DNA of 64,000 bases from Isoetes taiwanensis. Taxonomy: Eukaryota > Streptophyta > Lycopodiopsida > Isoetales > Isoetaceae. The notes below the pieces were generated by a model, which made no database searches, was not told the DNA's origin, and saw only the letters and a list, made by a program, of their open reading frames with translations. The translations under genes were made by a program, and so were the position numbers. Below are positions 21,885-32,838 of this stretch, in pieces; the stretch's first letter is position 1; every line of letters starts with the position of its first letter. Where the stretch lies: assembly GCA_021234155.1 (NCBI GenBank), contig JAJEKV010000005.1, positions 12,036,787-12,100,786 of the forward strand. Direction: 5' to 3'.

Positions 21885-23220
21885 ATAGAAAGTTCCCATA
21901 AATCATTACGTCTGTGTGCTACAGTAAGAAGCTTTCTATTCTGTTTGATCTTACACTGTGCATCAATGAATGTGACCTTGAGACCAAGATCAACAAGTCG
22001 TGCCACAGAAATAAGATTCTTGGCTAACCTTGGCACGTATAGAACTCCCGGCAACACCCGAGGTCCTGCAATAGTAGAAATAGCAATGTTGCCAATACCA
22101 ACAACTTCTTGTGTACCATGATCAGCCATATAAACAAACTTTTTGACAGTCAAAACATGATAACTTTGTAACCACTGAGTAGAGCTAACCATATGGGCAA
22201 TAGCACCAGAATCAATGAGAAAATTAGCAAAATCAGAAACATGGAAGACTCTGGAATAATCTATCAATTAGCAAAATCAGAAACATGGAAGACTCTGGAA
22301 TAATCTGTCATGACACAACTGGCATGCTTAGGAAGAGTAATGGTTGTAGCATGCTTTTCATCATAAGCCTTTTTATGACATGTTTCCTCAAGATGACCAG
22401 ACTTACGACAATAAGTGCATCTATCACGATCAGATCTAGCATCATAGTCAGGTTTATGAGGGCATGGAGGAAATACAACACGTGGCCGACGAAACAGACG
22501 ACCATGACCTCTACCACGAGCAAATTTATTAGACAGACGTCTATCAATAACAACATTGGCAGTATCAGATGGCTCTTCACGGTCTTTAATCTGCTGGAAA
22601 TGCTCAAGCAAAGATATACAGATACTATCAAAATCAGGATTGTCTTTTTCAGCTAAGACAACTACAATTGTTTCAAATTCAATTGGCATAGACTGCAACG
22701 GCATAGTAGGTAATTTATTAGATGGAACAGGTTCACTGGCTGCAACCAATTGTTCTACCAAGGACTTAAATTTATCAATATGGCCTTCAAAGATTCAGTA
22801 ATTTTATACTTAAGTTCATCTAACTGATGATCTATATGGATGCGCTCATTCACAGTCTTTTTCTGATATAATTTTTCTATATAGGCCCACATATCATGAC
22901 TATTGGAATAAGAAACAACATGAATCTTCTAAAGCAGACAAAAGATATCGTTTCGCCACAGTATTCTTTTTGTCCCAGGTTTGAGTCTCAAGCACCCATT
23001 GAACATATGAGGTCCCTTTTGTGATTTTGGCACCAGTATTATCGACCGGTTGCACGGGACGAAGGCAAGAATCTTGCACATTATCAAGTAGATCATCAGC
23101 TTCAAAAAGTAATATCATTTTAATCTTCCAGATAGGAAAACCAGTTCTATCAAAAATGGATACAGTCCTTTGACCTGTAGGATATCTGCTGATCACAATA
23201 TTAGACAATGTTGTTGCCAT
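21885..23220 (-). pseudogene. Ty1-copia gag and protease region (broken)
   Basis: The minus-strand start at 23220 gives 'MATTLSNIVISRYPTG...' with the gag (UBN2/DUF4219-like) stretch 'GFPIWKIKMILLFEADDLLD'. After a frame break the piece at 22761-22264 holds an R/G-rich segment and a CCHC zinc knuckle (C-x2-C-x4-H-x4-C, 'CTYCRKSGHLEETC') that binds RNA. Protease follows at about 22220 as 'LIDSGAIAHM', in place of the usual LDSGA(S/T)xHM, then the pre-integrase stretch 'LPGVLYVPRLAKNLISVARL'. A 44-base tandem duplication (22224-22311) repeats the 'YSRVFHVSDFAN' coding region and shifts the frame. Integrase and RT are missing. SINE sequence abuts at 21884. Confidence 0.82.
22224..22311. repeat. 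44-base tandem duplication inside the copia relic
   Basis: The word 'ttagcaaaatcagaaacatg' with its continuation occurs at 22224 and again at 22268. Since 44 is not a multiple of three, it breaks the gag-protease frame. Confidence 0.9.
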
Positions 23221-25030
23221 GCCTGCTCTTTTCCTGTGAAGAATGGCAGAAGATAATCAGATTAGAACTAAATGTGGAATGTCACTCCATTTAGTATATA
23301 AGAAATAAAGTTTAGCATATGGGGAATGTCGCTCCATTGCTTTCATATTAGCATATGAGGAATGTCACTCCATTGCTTTTCAGAAGTAATTTTATTACGA
23401 GCATATGAGAAATATCATTCAATTATTTTACATGGTCCTTCATGGCCATAGAAGAAATCATAAGCTTTTTATCATGTATACAACCTATATGACGAGATGT
23501 TTTATAAGCATGAGTTATACTATTGATCTTTTATTGTTTTTCAAGAGTAACCAAATGATAGTTTCTCTTATGTTTGAATGAGACTTTGAAACTTTTAGTG
23601 ATCACAAAATAAGCAAAAACAAACTAATAAAACATATCTAGGCATCCATCAACACCGTTTTTCTTTTACAATTTTAAACAGGCATATAACAACAAGAAGC
23701 ATATGGGGTAATCTCTCCATCATTATTTGTCATAAATATAAACTTATATTAGCATATGGGGAATATCGCTCCACTGCTGCCATAAATAAAACTTGTATTA
23801 GCATATGGGGAATGTCGCTCCATTGCTTTCATAAATAAATTTGTATTAGAACATGGGTTTGATAAATCACATGGCTTGTCCATGATGTTTCAATTTAACC
23901 TCATGGTTCTCAATAAATCACATGGCTTTTCTTTCCATGGTTTTGAATTCAATCATATAGTTTAGCAAAACATATCAATTTGCATGCATGACTCCAAGGA
24001 GAAACCATACCTTTCCATCTGGTCTGTATGCATGATTCGAAGGCTTTTCTTTGCAAGTAATCACATGACTTTTCTTTCTATGATTTTGAATTCTATCATA
24101 GTTAGCAAACATATCAATTTGCATGCATGACTTCAAAGAGAACCCATATCTTTCCATCTGGTCTGCATGCATGATTTCAAGAAGAACCCATGCATTTCCA
24201 TCTGGGCCAATCACGTAAATAGTTTTATCACGCTCAATAATCAAAATATTCGTAGTAGCTTTCAAAATTATGAATTACGTCTGACATTCTTAAGGTCATA
24301 TAATATCAGTATGTTTAGTTTTTATCCTCAACAATCATGTCATGTGCAGTATTAATCAATGTGATAGGAATCTTTCACTGCAAGCCAACACCTATTAAAC
24401 ATATAACAGATTCAAAAATTGCATGCTACACCTCTAGGAATATGTATGGCCGAATCAGAGGAAAATGAAGGTTTTAGATTATAAATAAAACAAAGCATGT
24501 CGCAGAGACTCGTTTGTTCTATTTCTGATGATCCTTTTGCAACTTCAAATTTAACAATGATCATCCATCAAGAATGTATAGTTTATCATCAACAGAGAAC
24601 TGAAAATTCAATGTGAATACCACTTTCTATCTTTTCTTTTCTCCTACAGTCTTAAAATAGGGTTAGTCACTAAAACTTAAATAACTCAAAAAGTACTTAT
24701 CCTTTTCCGCTGATTATTATTGCCATGAGGCCTTTCCAGCAAGCCTTAAATCGCATGCATCCGAGCTACATTAAGAGAGCCTTGACCATGTAAAGTAGAC
24801 TTTGAGGCCTTTCCAGCAAGCCTTAGATCGCACGCATCCGAGCTACATTAAGAGAGCTGTGACCGTCCAAAGTCGACGTATCTTTTTGCTCTTATAGCTA
24901 CGACCTACTACTTTTGCTTTTGTCTGAAGCTCCTCCGAAGCTTTTTTTTTTTTTTTGTGTCCCTCCTGCAGTTGATCTCTAGCTCGAGTAAAAAAAACCT
25001 TTTGTGGGAATCAAAAGGAAAAAACCCGAG
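23221..25030 (-). mobile_element. Probable copia LTR and leader region
   Basis: The region lies between a copia 3' coding end (25031, minus strand) and a copia gag start (23220, minus strand), where a long terminal repeat plus untranslated leader is expected. It is non-coding and rich in internal repeats: 'gcatatggggaatgtcgctc' recurs about five times at 23315-23830, 'cttttctttccatggttttg' and 'catgcatgactccaaggaga' variants recur at 23900-24200, and a ~67-base unit is duplicated at 24725-24870. A tRNA primer-binding site was looked for and not found. LTR ends cannot be set. Confidence 0.5.
24727..24870. repeat. Tandem duplication of about 80 bases
   Basis: The word 'tgaggcctttccagcaagcc' followed by 'catccgagctacattaagag' occurs twice, at about 24727 and 24804, with few differences. 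Confidence 0.9.
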
Positions 25031-25601
25031 CTCCCTCCAAGTATGAGTATACTCATAGGGGGGCTAGTGTAACTCCCAAAGCAATTCTATGCTCAGATAA
25101 TGGCTTCTCAGGAAGTGCTTTTGTAAACATATCAGCACGCATTAAATATGAAGGACAATATTCAATGTTAACAGTGCCCTTTTTAACTTATTTAGAAAGC
25201 AAAGAATCATATTCATCCTGCTCATATGTAACAGGATCACGAGAAATAGCCAAGGCATCATAATCAATAATCTTCTGAGTAGGAACCCAAGTTCGAGTTG
25301 TGCGCCTTAGACTATTCTCTGGATTAGGCTCAATATTATCTGGAATTACTTCATCAACAAAATTGTCAAGAGCATCAACGTCAACAAAATCATCAACATT
25401 GGCATGGGGTGCTTCTATATTATCACTTCCGTTAGCAACATGCAAAACTGGAGTATGAGCATCAGGAGTTATACTGGTAAAATCATCATCTGGAAAAATA
25501 GTTAGAATACTATCTAAATGATTTACTGAGTTTGCATCCCCACCCATTGCAGATTCCTCAAAGATAACGCTATGACTAATGGACACCTTACATGTCCTCA
25601 C
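25031..25601 (-). pseudogene. Ty1-copia pol fragment with RT deleted
   Basis: The frame opening at 25601 carries the integrase-RT linker: 'SHSVIFEESAMGG', an acidic stretch, then 'RRTTRTWVPTQKIIDYDAL', typical of the end of copia integrase. It runs to a TAA at 25188. In the same frame after that stop comes 'GTVNIEYCPSYLMRADMFTK' and 'ALPEKPLSEHRIALGV', which is the C-terminal end of copia RNase H. Nearly all of RT and RNase H is therefore deleted, with the stop close to the junction. The element lies upstream, in its own reading direction, of the gag at 23220, so the two parts are either tandem copies sharing an LTR or rearranged. Confidence 0.78.
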
Positions 25602-26354
25602 ATCTCAGTCAGCAGCTTGGGAACAGCAAAGTTGGTTCACACCCTTAACACCCATAACGTATGTAGACTTGCTGCTAGCTCGATTTTAGGCTACAACAGA
25701 TTTATTTATTTTTTTGTGGAAAAGTTTTGGTTCTACTTAGCTTGCGAGTTTGAACGTGAAATGCAGAAAACCACACATAAAGAATGATCTTGAATCAGTA
25801 CAGTGATGATCCTAGTATAGAAATTGCACAGTTCGAGGGTTTACCCTGAATCTTAAAGCCAAAAACAGAGTCCTCATAGAGACCACAGAGAAGAAAAACA
25901 TGTCGACAAAATGGCACGAATTTGGGAGAACAGAGGGCTCAAAAATCACAGACTGCTGAAAAAATATTTCCCAGCAATTCTAGCTCCAAGATTCTGCAAA
26001 TATATGACTCTCAGCCATCGGCATGCCCAAATGGACAGGGCTTTTGGTCGAAGCTTCTGCTCATCACCATGCATTTTTATTCAATTCTACCGAAATGCTT
26101 GCAAAATTGAAATATTCTCATAACGCCCCCTAGGAAAATCCGAGTGATTTCCTATAAAATCCTAGGACAATTTAGTTGCAATGTGATAAATTTTAGGCCA
26201 ATAGTGAATTATTAGTAGATAACAACTGTTGAAGGAACGGTGGAGATTAAATCTAACGGTGTAAATCCAAGGACTGGGGTGTTAAGGTGATAGACGACTT
26301 TTTAGAACAATCATAAAGTTACCAAGGTTATGGAATTTGGCAAAAGAACTTCTC
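25602..26354. other. Unassigned intergenic sequence
   Basis: There is no recognisable gene. The sequence changes abruptly from copia at 25602. Frames of 60-70 residues here have no motifs. Confidence 0.4.
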
Positions 26355-26423
26355 GAGTTTGTAAGTTGCTAATTTGGACATGGCAGTGAGGACTTTATTT
26401 AGAGATATATATTTGAAATGCTA
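26355..26423 (+). repeat. AP2/ERF upstream-flank copy, left of Helitron 3
   Basis: The words 'aagttgctaatttggacatg' and 'gactttatttagagatatat' match 38475-38620 and 55005-55060. The copy ends '...gaaatgcta' at 26423 and resumes after Helitron 3 as 'tatgaaaagaagttcg' at 32107. Confidence 0.88.
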
Positions 26424-26426
26424 TCT

Positions 26427-28090
26427 TATATTATAATGTTATGGCGTAAATCCTGGATTTGGATCTGCCCTAATTTGGATGGTGAGGATTGGGGAGTAAA
26501 ATAATCCGACGGCTAAAAGTGGCCCCTTCTTCTTTAAAAAAAAAAAGCCCCTATACATTATTTTCGGACCCTTTTATTCCCTTTTTAACCTAAATACCCT
26601 GCCTCCTTCTAAAAATCCCGCTTCCTGTAAAGTCCGGCACGCTGGAGATAGAGTCGGTTGGGGATGTGCAAGTGGTCGCATGTAGCTGGAGATCGGCAAC
26701 CAGTAATTAGGCAGACGATTTTGGCTGCATCGATTTGAGTAGTCCACGATTTTTCCTTTTTAGCTTAGGTATTTACTGCTTGGTAATTGTTTTGTTTCAA
26801 AACTGTATGATTTATGGATTTTCTCGGTGAACCAATATGGGGCCTTTATTTGTTTGTTTGCTATAGTGGTTCCTATTTATATGCTATTGTACATCCAACG
26901 ATTGCAAGGTAGTTTTTCTTGATAGATATTGAATTTGAGGTTAAGTCTGGTTATTTTACAGGTACATTATTGGAGGTTTGTGCATAAAATTATGACATAC
27001 AGGATTCTTATATCTAGGTTTATAGTACATCCGACAGAGTAATATTATGCACCTGAAGTTTTGGCCTGTGAGTCATATCTGCAAGTAGGTCTGCAATGCA
27101 GCAATGATTACATTTTCATCTCGCAAATTGCATGCTCTTCTATTGGACTTATGCAATCTTTTTTTTTTTGAAGAACTGTGTCATCAATATATTAAAAGAA
27201 TGGTAATGTGGACTTATGCAATCTTGAACTTTATGCAACTCATTATTTGACTTAGAATTATGCTACTTTATAAAGATGCAATTTACATAGAAGATAATTT
27301 ATGTAGGAAGGAGAATCACACAGGAAGGGGAATCACACACTTTCATAGAGCACTTCCAATGCACTTATTGTTGCAAGAGGGATTGTGTGTGTGCAAGTGG
27401 AAGTGATTATGGGCAAACATCTCATCGATTATCTCATACATATCCATGGAATGCAACTCCAATATCTGCCTCAGAATTTACGAAAGACGTGCAATCTATA
27501 TACAAGTTAATGTATGCAAGAAAAGGAATTACACGATTTTATAGAGCACTTCCAATGGAATTATAGTTGCAAGAGGGAATGTCAGTGTGCAAGTGATTAT
27601 GGGCAAACATCTCATCGATTATCTCATACATGTCCATGGAAAATGTCACCAATAGTGTGAGACAAATGGTATTCATTATCATTGATATTGGAGTGTTGGT
27701 GTTTAGTTTTTTCTACATATCCGAGTTCCTGAAATCCAGCCCATTGCATTTACTAAGACAAAGTTAATCAGTTCACTCTATAACTTCATTTGACAGCAAC
27801 ATTGCACATTACATTGCGTGGCATAAATTTCATTCCGAATCTGCTAATACATTATTCACAGAAATAATTACTTACACTACGAGATGACCCAAGATTAAGG
27901 TGGGTTTTATTCTTTGTTGTTTTTCTTTCTTTGGTTTTGTTCAGACAGCTAAAAGAGCATGCTTAATAATGTAATTACTTTGCACAATATTACTTCATAT
28001 TCGTTCATGTTTTATAAATTTACTTTGTTGGCCATTATCATTCTTGATGATAATCCTTATTCTTCACAAACAAACAACACATATAACAAA
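26427..28090. other. Helitron 3 left interior, no recognisable gene
   Basis: AT-rich, with a repeated phrase around 27330-27440 and 27535-27640: 'tagagcacttccaatg' with 'gattatgggcaaacatctca' appears twice. No protein-like frame was recognised. Confidence 0.5.
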
Positions 28091-28095
28091 CAACA

Positions 28096-28560
28096 CATAT
28101 AACAAACAACACATATGTACCATTAATATTAATTAACACAAACCATTGCATTTAACACATTCAAATTAAAATCCCCCTGAAACCCCCTTTGGTTTAGGTG
28201 CATATTCACACGGGGGGTGACTCCGGGCATCGAGAGCTGTTGGATAGGCATATTCACCCTTTATTCCTTAATCTACTCCGTACATAAAATTCCTCGTTTG
28301 TGGGGTATCCATGTACAAAATTTGCTATACTGTATAACAAGATTTGCAAAGTACTATAAGATTTGAGGTAATATACTACATGGTGTTGATTTCGTACATG
28401 CGAAACATCATTTTAGGGGCTCTCGCTGCCCTATGTCACCCCCCGTGTGAATATGCACCTAAACCAAAGGGGGTTTCAGGGGGATTTTAATTTGAATGTG
28501 TTAAATGCAATGGTTTGTGTTAATTAATATTAATGGTACATATGTGTTGTTTGTTATATG
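28096..28560. repeat. Foldback element with perfect 126-bp inverted arms
   Basis: The arm at 28096-28221 is the exact reverse complement of 28435-28560 by eye, around a ~213-base centre. It begins 'catataacaaacaacacata' and its inner end is 'cacacggggggtgac'. Short 'acatataacaaaca' repeats lie just outside the left arm, and 'aaaaaaattttttgggccc' follows the right. No transposase and no clear target duplication were found. Perfect identity suggests recent formation or gene conversion. Confidence 0.88.
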
Positions 28561-28876
28561 AAAAAAATTTTTGGGCCCTTCGGGCCCTAACAAAGCAAAC
28601 TCCCCAGGAATCAAGCTTGAGCTAATCCAAAGAGCAATGCACATTCAACGCCTTAGAAAAGGTATTGCATATAAACAGGCCGTTTAAATTATAATGATAT
28701 TATAAAAGAAATTTAAGAACTATAAACTATAATGAGAGAGACTGTATTAAATGAGGTAATGTGTATTTTTGGGCCCGAACACAACATGGTTTTTATGGTA
28801 GGACATCTTAACACATTTACAATATTGTAGAAGCATCTCTTACACACATTCGCAAAAAATATACAAGCAGTAAAAA

Positions 28877-29036
28877 CCCCCCTGGGGAATCGAATTTGGG
28901 TACTCCAAGTCTCCGCTATCCCTTCTCTTCCAACAAATCTCTCCTTCTCGCCCTAACCCCCCTGGGGAATCGAATTTGGGTACTCCAAGTCTCCGCTATC
29001 CCTTCTCTTCCAACAAATCTCTCCTTCTCGCCCTTG
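28877..29036. repeat. Tandem duplication of about 80 bases
   Basis: Two essentially identical copies of a unit starting 'cccccctggggaatcgaatt' and ending 'ctccttctcgccct' lie head to tail. The second runs into the UGT fragment region. Confidence 0.92.
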
Positions 29037-29049
29037 CAGAACGAATGCA

Positions 29050-29147
29050 ACGCTACCAATCATGGGCACATCCGCACATATACTTTCCAACGTCGGATTC
29101 CAACCACAATGGCTTAAAAATCTCGCAACAGCCTCATGATCCAAATG
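29050..29147 (-). pseudogene. UDP-glycosyltransferase PSPG-box fragment
   Basis: Minus-strand translation contains 'HEAVARFLSHCGWNPTLES' followed by 'ICADVPMIG', the core of the plant secondary product glycosyltransferase box that binds the UDP-sugar. In intact enzymes the box is 44 residues long within about 450-500. Only about 30 residues remain here, followed by unrelated sequence. The usual HCGWNS is HCGWNP and the usual AGVP is ADVP, which suggests relaxed constraint. It lies inside Helitron 3, so transposon capture is the likely origin. Confidence 0.82.
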
Positions 29148-29399
29148 ACACATGTAATACTGACATTGTTTTTTATTTATCTAACCACTCTAGGTACCTT
29201 TTGTCTGATATTCTCATTTCTTCTTCGTTATCTCCTAAGCCCAAAAATGAAGATGGCAATAATGGTCTCACTTCTAAATAACTTGAACTCTGCATTAGAA
29301 TATCTCTCATTGCCCTTGTTTTACTAGTTCAATATAGAACATATTTTTGTCGGAACAATATTTGATATCCCTTATTGATCACTGCTAGCTTTCCCGATT

Positions 29400-30400
29400 G
29401 AGTGAAGAAGAAGATAGCCAAGTCGGTAGGCTTCAAGGCAAAGGTAATTCGTGAGCTGCATATCAGTTTTATTGGAAGCCACGACTGCAGATGCCAGCAT
29501 AATGTTTTCAAAGGGACTGCAACAATTCTTCATGACTCAGGGCTCAGCCGCCCTTTCTTTATATTCTCTATCATTCTTAACCACTGCCAACTACTCTACA
29601 TAAAGTTCCCTGTCATAAAATTCCTTATCATTCTCACCATTGCCCAACTGCCTTTGCATTCACAGATAAGAGGAATTTTAGCTTATTGCTAATGGGCCTT
29701 GTGAAAATAAGAGGAATTTCAGCTTATTGCTAATGGGCCTTGTGGAAAATGATAAAGGCAAACAAGAAGCACATACGGTATCCAGTTCCAACTACACAGA
29801 AAACCAGCTAATAGTGTATTGGTTCTTAGACAGATATCACTAAATTGGCAAATGCATAACCAGAATAAGTAAATAAAATAGAGATCATACATAAAAAAAA
29901 AAATCAAGCCCTGGCATTTTTAAAAATGCATACCTGTTTTCAATCTGATTATGGTTACATCATTTGGTCTTGCCATCATTTCTTAAAGCAGCATAGTATA
30001 TAAAGTTTACCGCTTCCAAATATAAGGTCGGAATGCAAAGGTAATCTGTGAGCTACATATCGGTTTTATTGGAAGCCACAACTGCAGATGCCAGTATAAT
30101 GATGCCAGTATAATGTTCTCAAAGGGACTGCATGACTCAGGGCTCAGCCGCCCTTTCTTTATATTCTCTATCATTCTTAACCACTGCGAACTACTCTACA
30201 TAAAATTCCCTGTCATAAATTCCTTATCATTCTTACCATTGCCCAACTGCCGTTGCATTCATAGATAAGAGGAATTTTAGCTTATTGCTAATGGGCCTTG
30301 TGGAGATAAGAGGAATTTCAGCTTATTGCTAATGGGCCTTGTGGAAAATGACAAAGGCAAACAAGAGGCACATACGGTATCCAGTTCCAACTACACAGAA
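29400..30400. repeat. Large direct duplication in Helitron 3 (copies at about 29430-29815 and 30025-30405)
   Basis: A block of about 385 bases ('gcaaaggtaattcgtgagct' through 'atccagttccaactacacag') occurs twice with small indels. Inside each copy a shorter phrase ('aataagaggaattttagctt' with 'attgctaatgggccttgtg') is itself doubled. The second copy runs on into a frame at 30326-30583. Confidence 0.88.
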
Positions 30401-30583
30401 AACCCAAGTCCTGAACTCCAAGTTTTGATTGACCAAAACATCAAAGGAAGGAAATTAACTGGAGCTTGGAATTATCGGCCAAGATCGGATGCCACGGTTC
30501 AATTTCTACTAGTTTTGTTCTTGGAGGATGGAAAGTTGAGTCAATTCCGGGAATGCTTGAACACTTCGCCAATGATGTTTTAG
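30326..30583 (+). pseudogene. Possible captured coding fragment, unidentified
   Basis: An 85-residue frame with protein-like composition ('NPSPELQVLIDQNIKGRKLT', 'GAWNYRPRSDATVQFLLVL') ends at a stop. I do not recognise it. It begins inside a duplicated block, so any start codon is doubtful. It lies within Helitron 3 and may be an exon piece. Confidence 0.25.
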
Positions 30584-30589
30584 CTCGGA

Positions 30590-32070
30590 CACTTGTTCTA
30601 TGGGATTTGGAATATAGTGAATTGGCCTTGTTTCAATAGAGAAAACTCTTTCTTGCTTTATCACGAGATGGCTTCGAGACATTGCTCTTTCTTCACCTAC
30701 TTTCCTTGAAACCCGGGGCTTTTCCCGGTGGTGCATCGAGGAACATTTGGCATTTGGAATCATCCGCATGAATTAAATTTACACGGAAAATGCCATGCGC
30801 AATTAGAGGAGAAAAGAAGCTCAAACCTAATCAATCGGCAAACGCATGCGAAATGCCCATGCCTTCAACAATACACGATTACGTGCGATTACGATTCGAA
30901 GAAGATCTTACATCTTTCCATGACCGCCATAGGTGCCGATTACCGTTCGAAGAAGGTCTTCTGTCTTTCCATGACCGCCATAGGCATTTCAAAGCATAGC
31001 TTGCAGCAAATGAATCCTTGATTCCAAAGACGGGACGGAACGAAAAAACAAAAAGGAATGAATAAAAGAACAAAGAAACCCTAGAATAGAAGAATCGAGC
31101 TTTGCATGCGCTCGATTTTTCACAAAGGAAAGTTAGGGGTAAACCATGGAGAAATGGATGTTTAATCAAAAAAATACTAGGAACACTCTAGGTATACTGA
31201 TTAGTACACCTCCTGCAATACGCCCATCAAATCATATGAAAACCATAGCAAAAACTGTACAAAAATACAAAAAAAACCCCCTGTTATTATGCTACATATT
31301 CTATGTTAATTTTGCAGATGGTGTGCGAAATATTCCCTTCTATTGCAAAGAAGCTTGATTGAGCAAAACTCCTACAAATATTCCTCGCAAACAAATCAAG
31401 AGCTGCATAGTTTAATCGAGGCAAAATTATAGTATATACTGGACAAAGTTGTATGCTAGGCATGCAAAATAAATAGAACGTGTATGCACGAAGATCTATT
31501 GGACACAAAGTATTCACAGACCAAGCACCTTAAATAGTTGCTAAGATATGGAATAATGTCATAAGAAACAGGTTCTTTTTTATTGTCAATGTACAATGAA
31601 GTTGTACAATTTTCAAAGCACATGCCAAGCAACTACGCCCTTTCAACATTTATTGTATACACGTTATCTATTCTTCACTTTATAAAGGTATTCTATATGG
31701 AATACTATCTTGATACAAGTCAAGTCATAAACCACTCAATTAAGTTCATTTGACATTTACTAAGATATTTTGTATGGCGTAGATAACATATTGATATATG
31801 GCGTAGATAACATATTGATATGTTCATCAGTTGACATATTTGTAACTTTAGCCCAACAATGCTGGGTTTGGTTTGCCATTATGTATAACAATGTGTCACC
31901 AACTTTGCCCATCAATTTTCAAAGTAGAAGGAAGCTCTCAAATTTATAACATATTTAGTGTCTCTAGCTTTGCCCATCAATTTTCAAAGTAGAAGGAAGA
32001 AGCTCTAAAATTTATAATATATATATTTAGGTTTATGTTTGGCTCTTTTCTTCTAATCATCTGCATGTAC
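30590..32070. other. Helitron 3 right interior, no recognisable gene
   Basis: Contains short direct duplications: 'tttccatgaccgccatagg' twice at 30917-30985, 'atggcgtagataacatattg' twice at 31772-31822, and 'ctttgcccatcaattttcaa' twice at 31903-31990. Nothing else is supported. Confidence 0.5.
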
Positions 32071-32106
32071 CAACTCGTGCCCAGCAACGCTGGGCACCAT
32101 TACTAG

Positions 32107-32838
32107 TATGAAAAGAAGTTCGTAAAGGATTAAAGCTAACACTACTTATTGGTAGAAGAATAGATTTCTGATATTCACTTGAGATGAACCGGGCAAGTTG
32201 CAAGCCCAGTTACAAACTATGGGTGCATGTTATGTAGAATGGCATGGGGAAATTCATTCTTGCTACTGCCATGACTTGCATAATCCAAGAGTACCGTGTA
32301 GGCATGACAGGATTTTGCAGGTCATGGGGGCAGCAAGAATGGGTGACCCCATGCCATTCTATTACGTCAAGGTAAGCAAGGTAAGCACCACCGGATCAGG
32401 TTTTGTGCACCACTTTTCATTCTTACCAAGACTGATTCAAGAATCGAGCAGGAATGCAGACCCACTTACCTTGACGTGTTGTATTAAGTCGTCCACAGAG
32501 ACCTTGACGTGTTGTATTAAGTCGTCCAAAAAGACGCTCAAATTGCATGACCCAGTTAAAAATGACGGGCGCTTGTGTTGGATTAAGCAGCCCACAAGGA
32601 TACTCAAATTGCCCACAAGGTGCTAAGTGACAAATATTATGCATGACAAAAGCGCTGACAAATATTATGCATGACAAAAGGGCAGGTGTGTGTGAGAAGT
32701 CTGCAAGGCAAAGGCCCACAATGAAAGGAAACAACAAGAGCAACTGCGAACGAGCGAAAGAGCCGGCCAGGTTAAAAATGCGACAGGGAGGGGTGCATAA
32801 ATGGGGCCTGGGTTACGTAGAGCCCAAAAGCGGGAGCT
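32107..32838 (+). promoter_or_regulatory. Upstream region of the AP2/ERF gene at 32839
   Basis: The region is shared in pieces with the upstream regions of the copies at 54117 and 55550: 'acttattggtagaagaa', 'gttacaaactatgggtgcat', 'cccacaaggatactcaaatt', 'ggcaaaggcccacaatga'. Relative to those it carries extra DNA at about 32237-32560, including a foldback. 'gtgcataaatgggg' at about 32795-32808, conserved in the other copies as 'ctgcataaatggga', lies about 40 bases before the ATG. It may be a TATA-like element, or simply conserved because the gene is duplicated. Confidence 0.5.
32232..32371 (+). other. Imperfect stem-loop with ~45-base arms
   Basis: The left arm 'gtagaatggcatgggg' plus 'cattcttgct.ctgccatga' (32234-32281) pairs with the right arm near 32317-32365 ('tcatgggggcagcaagaatg', 'accccatgccattctatta'), with a few bulges and a loop of about 36 bases. 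A further pair 'cgtcaaggtaag'/'cttaccttgacg' (32366-32377 and 32466-32477) lies outside. The shape resembles a plant microRNA precursor or a small foldback transposon. It is absent from the paralogous upstream region near 55170. Confidence 0.5.

Larger units (their letters stand above)
26424..32106 (+). mobile_element. Non-autonomous Helitron 3 with exact ends, carrying gene fragments
   Basis: 5' end TC ('tcttatattataatgttatg') at 26424; 3' end CTAG at 32103-32106, preceded by a perfect 7-bp-stem hairpin (32079-32095, loop AAC) 7 bases away. Inserted between A and T without target duplication. The joined flanks 'gaaatgcta|tatgaaaag' equal uninterrupted paralogs at about 38541 and 38611 and near 55055, giving empty sites. 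At 5.68 kb it has no Rep/helicase frame. Its cargo includes a UDP-glycosyltransferase PSPG fragment, a 126-bp perfect inverted repeat and a duplicated ~400-base block. Confidence 0.9.

Noticed and set aside
32198..32626. 142-codon frame upstream of the AP2/ERF gene
   Set aside because: It spans an inverted repeat and a tandem duplication in the promoter region, and the same words in other copies are not open.
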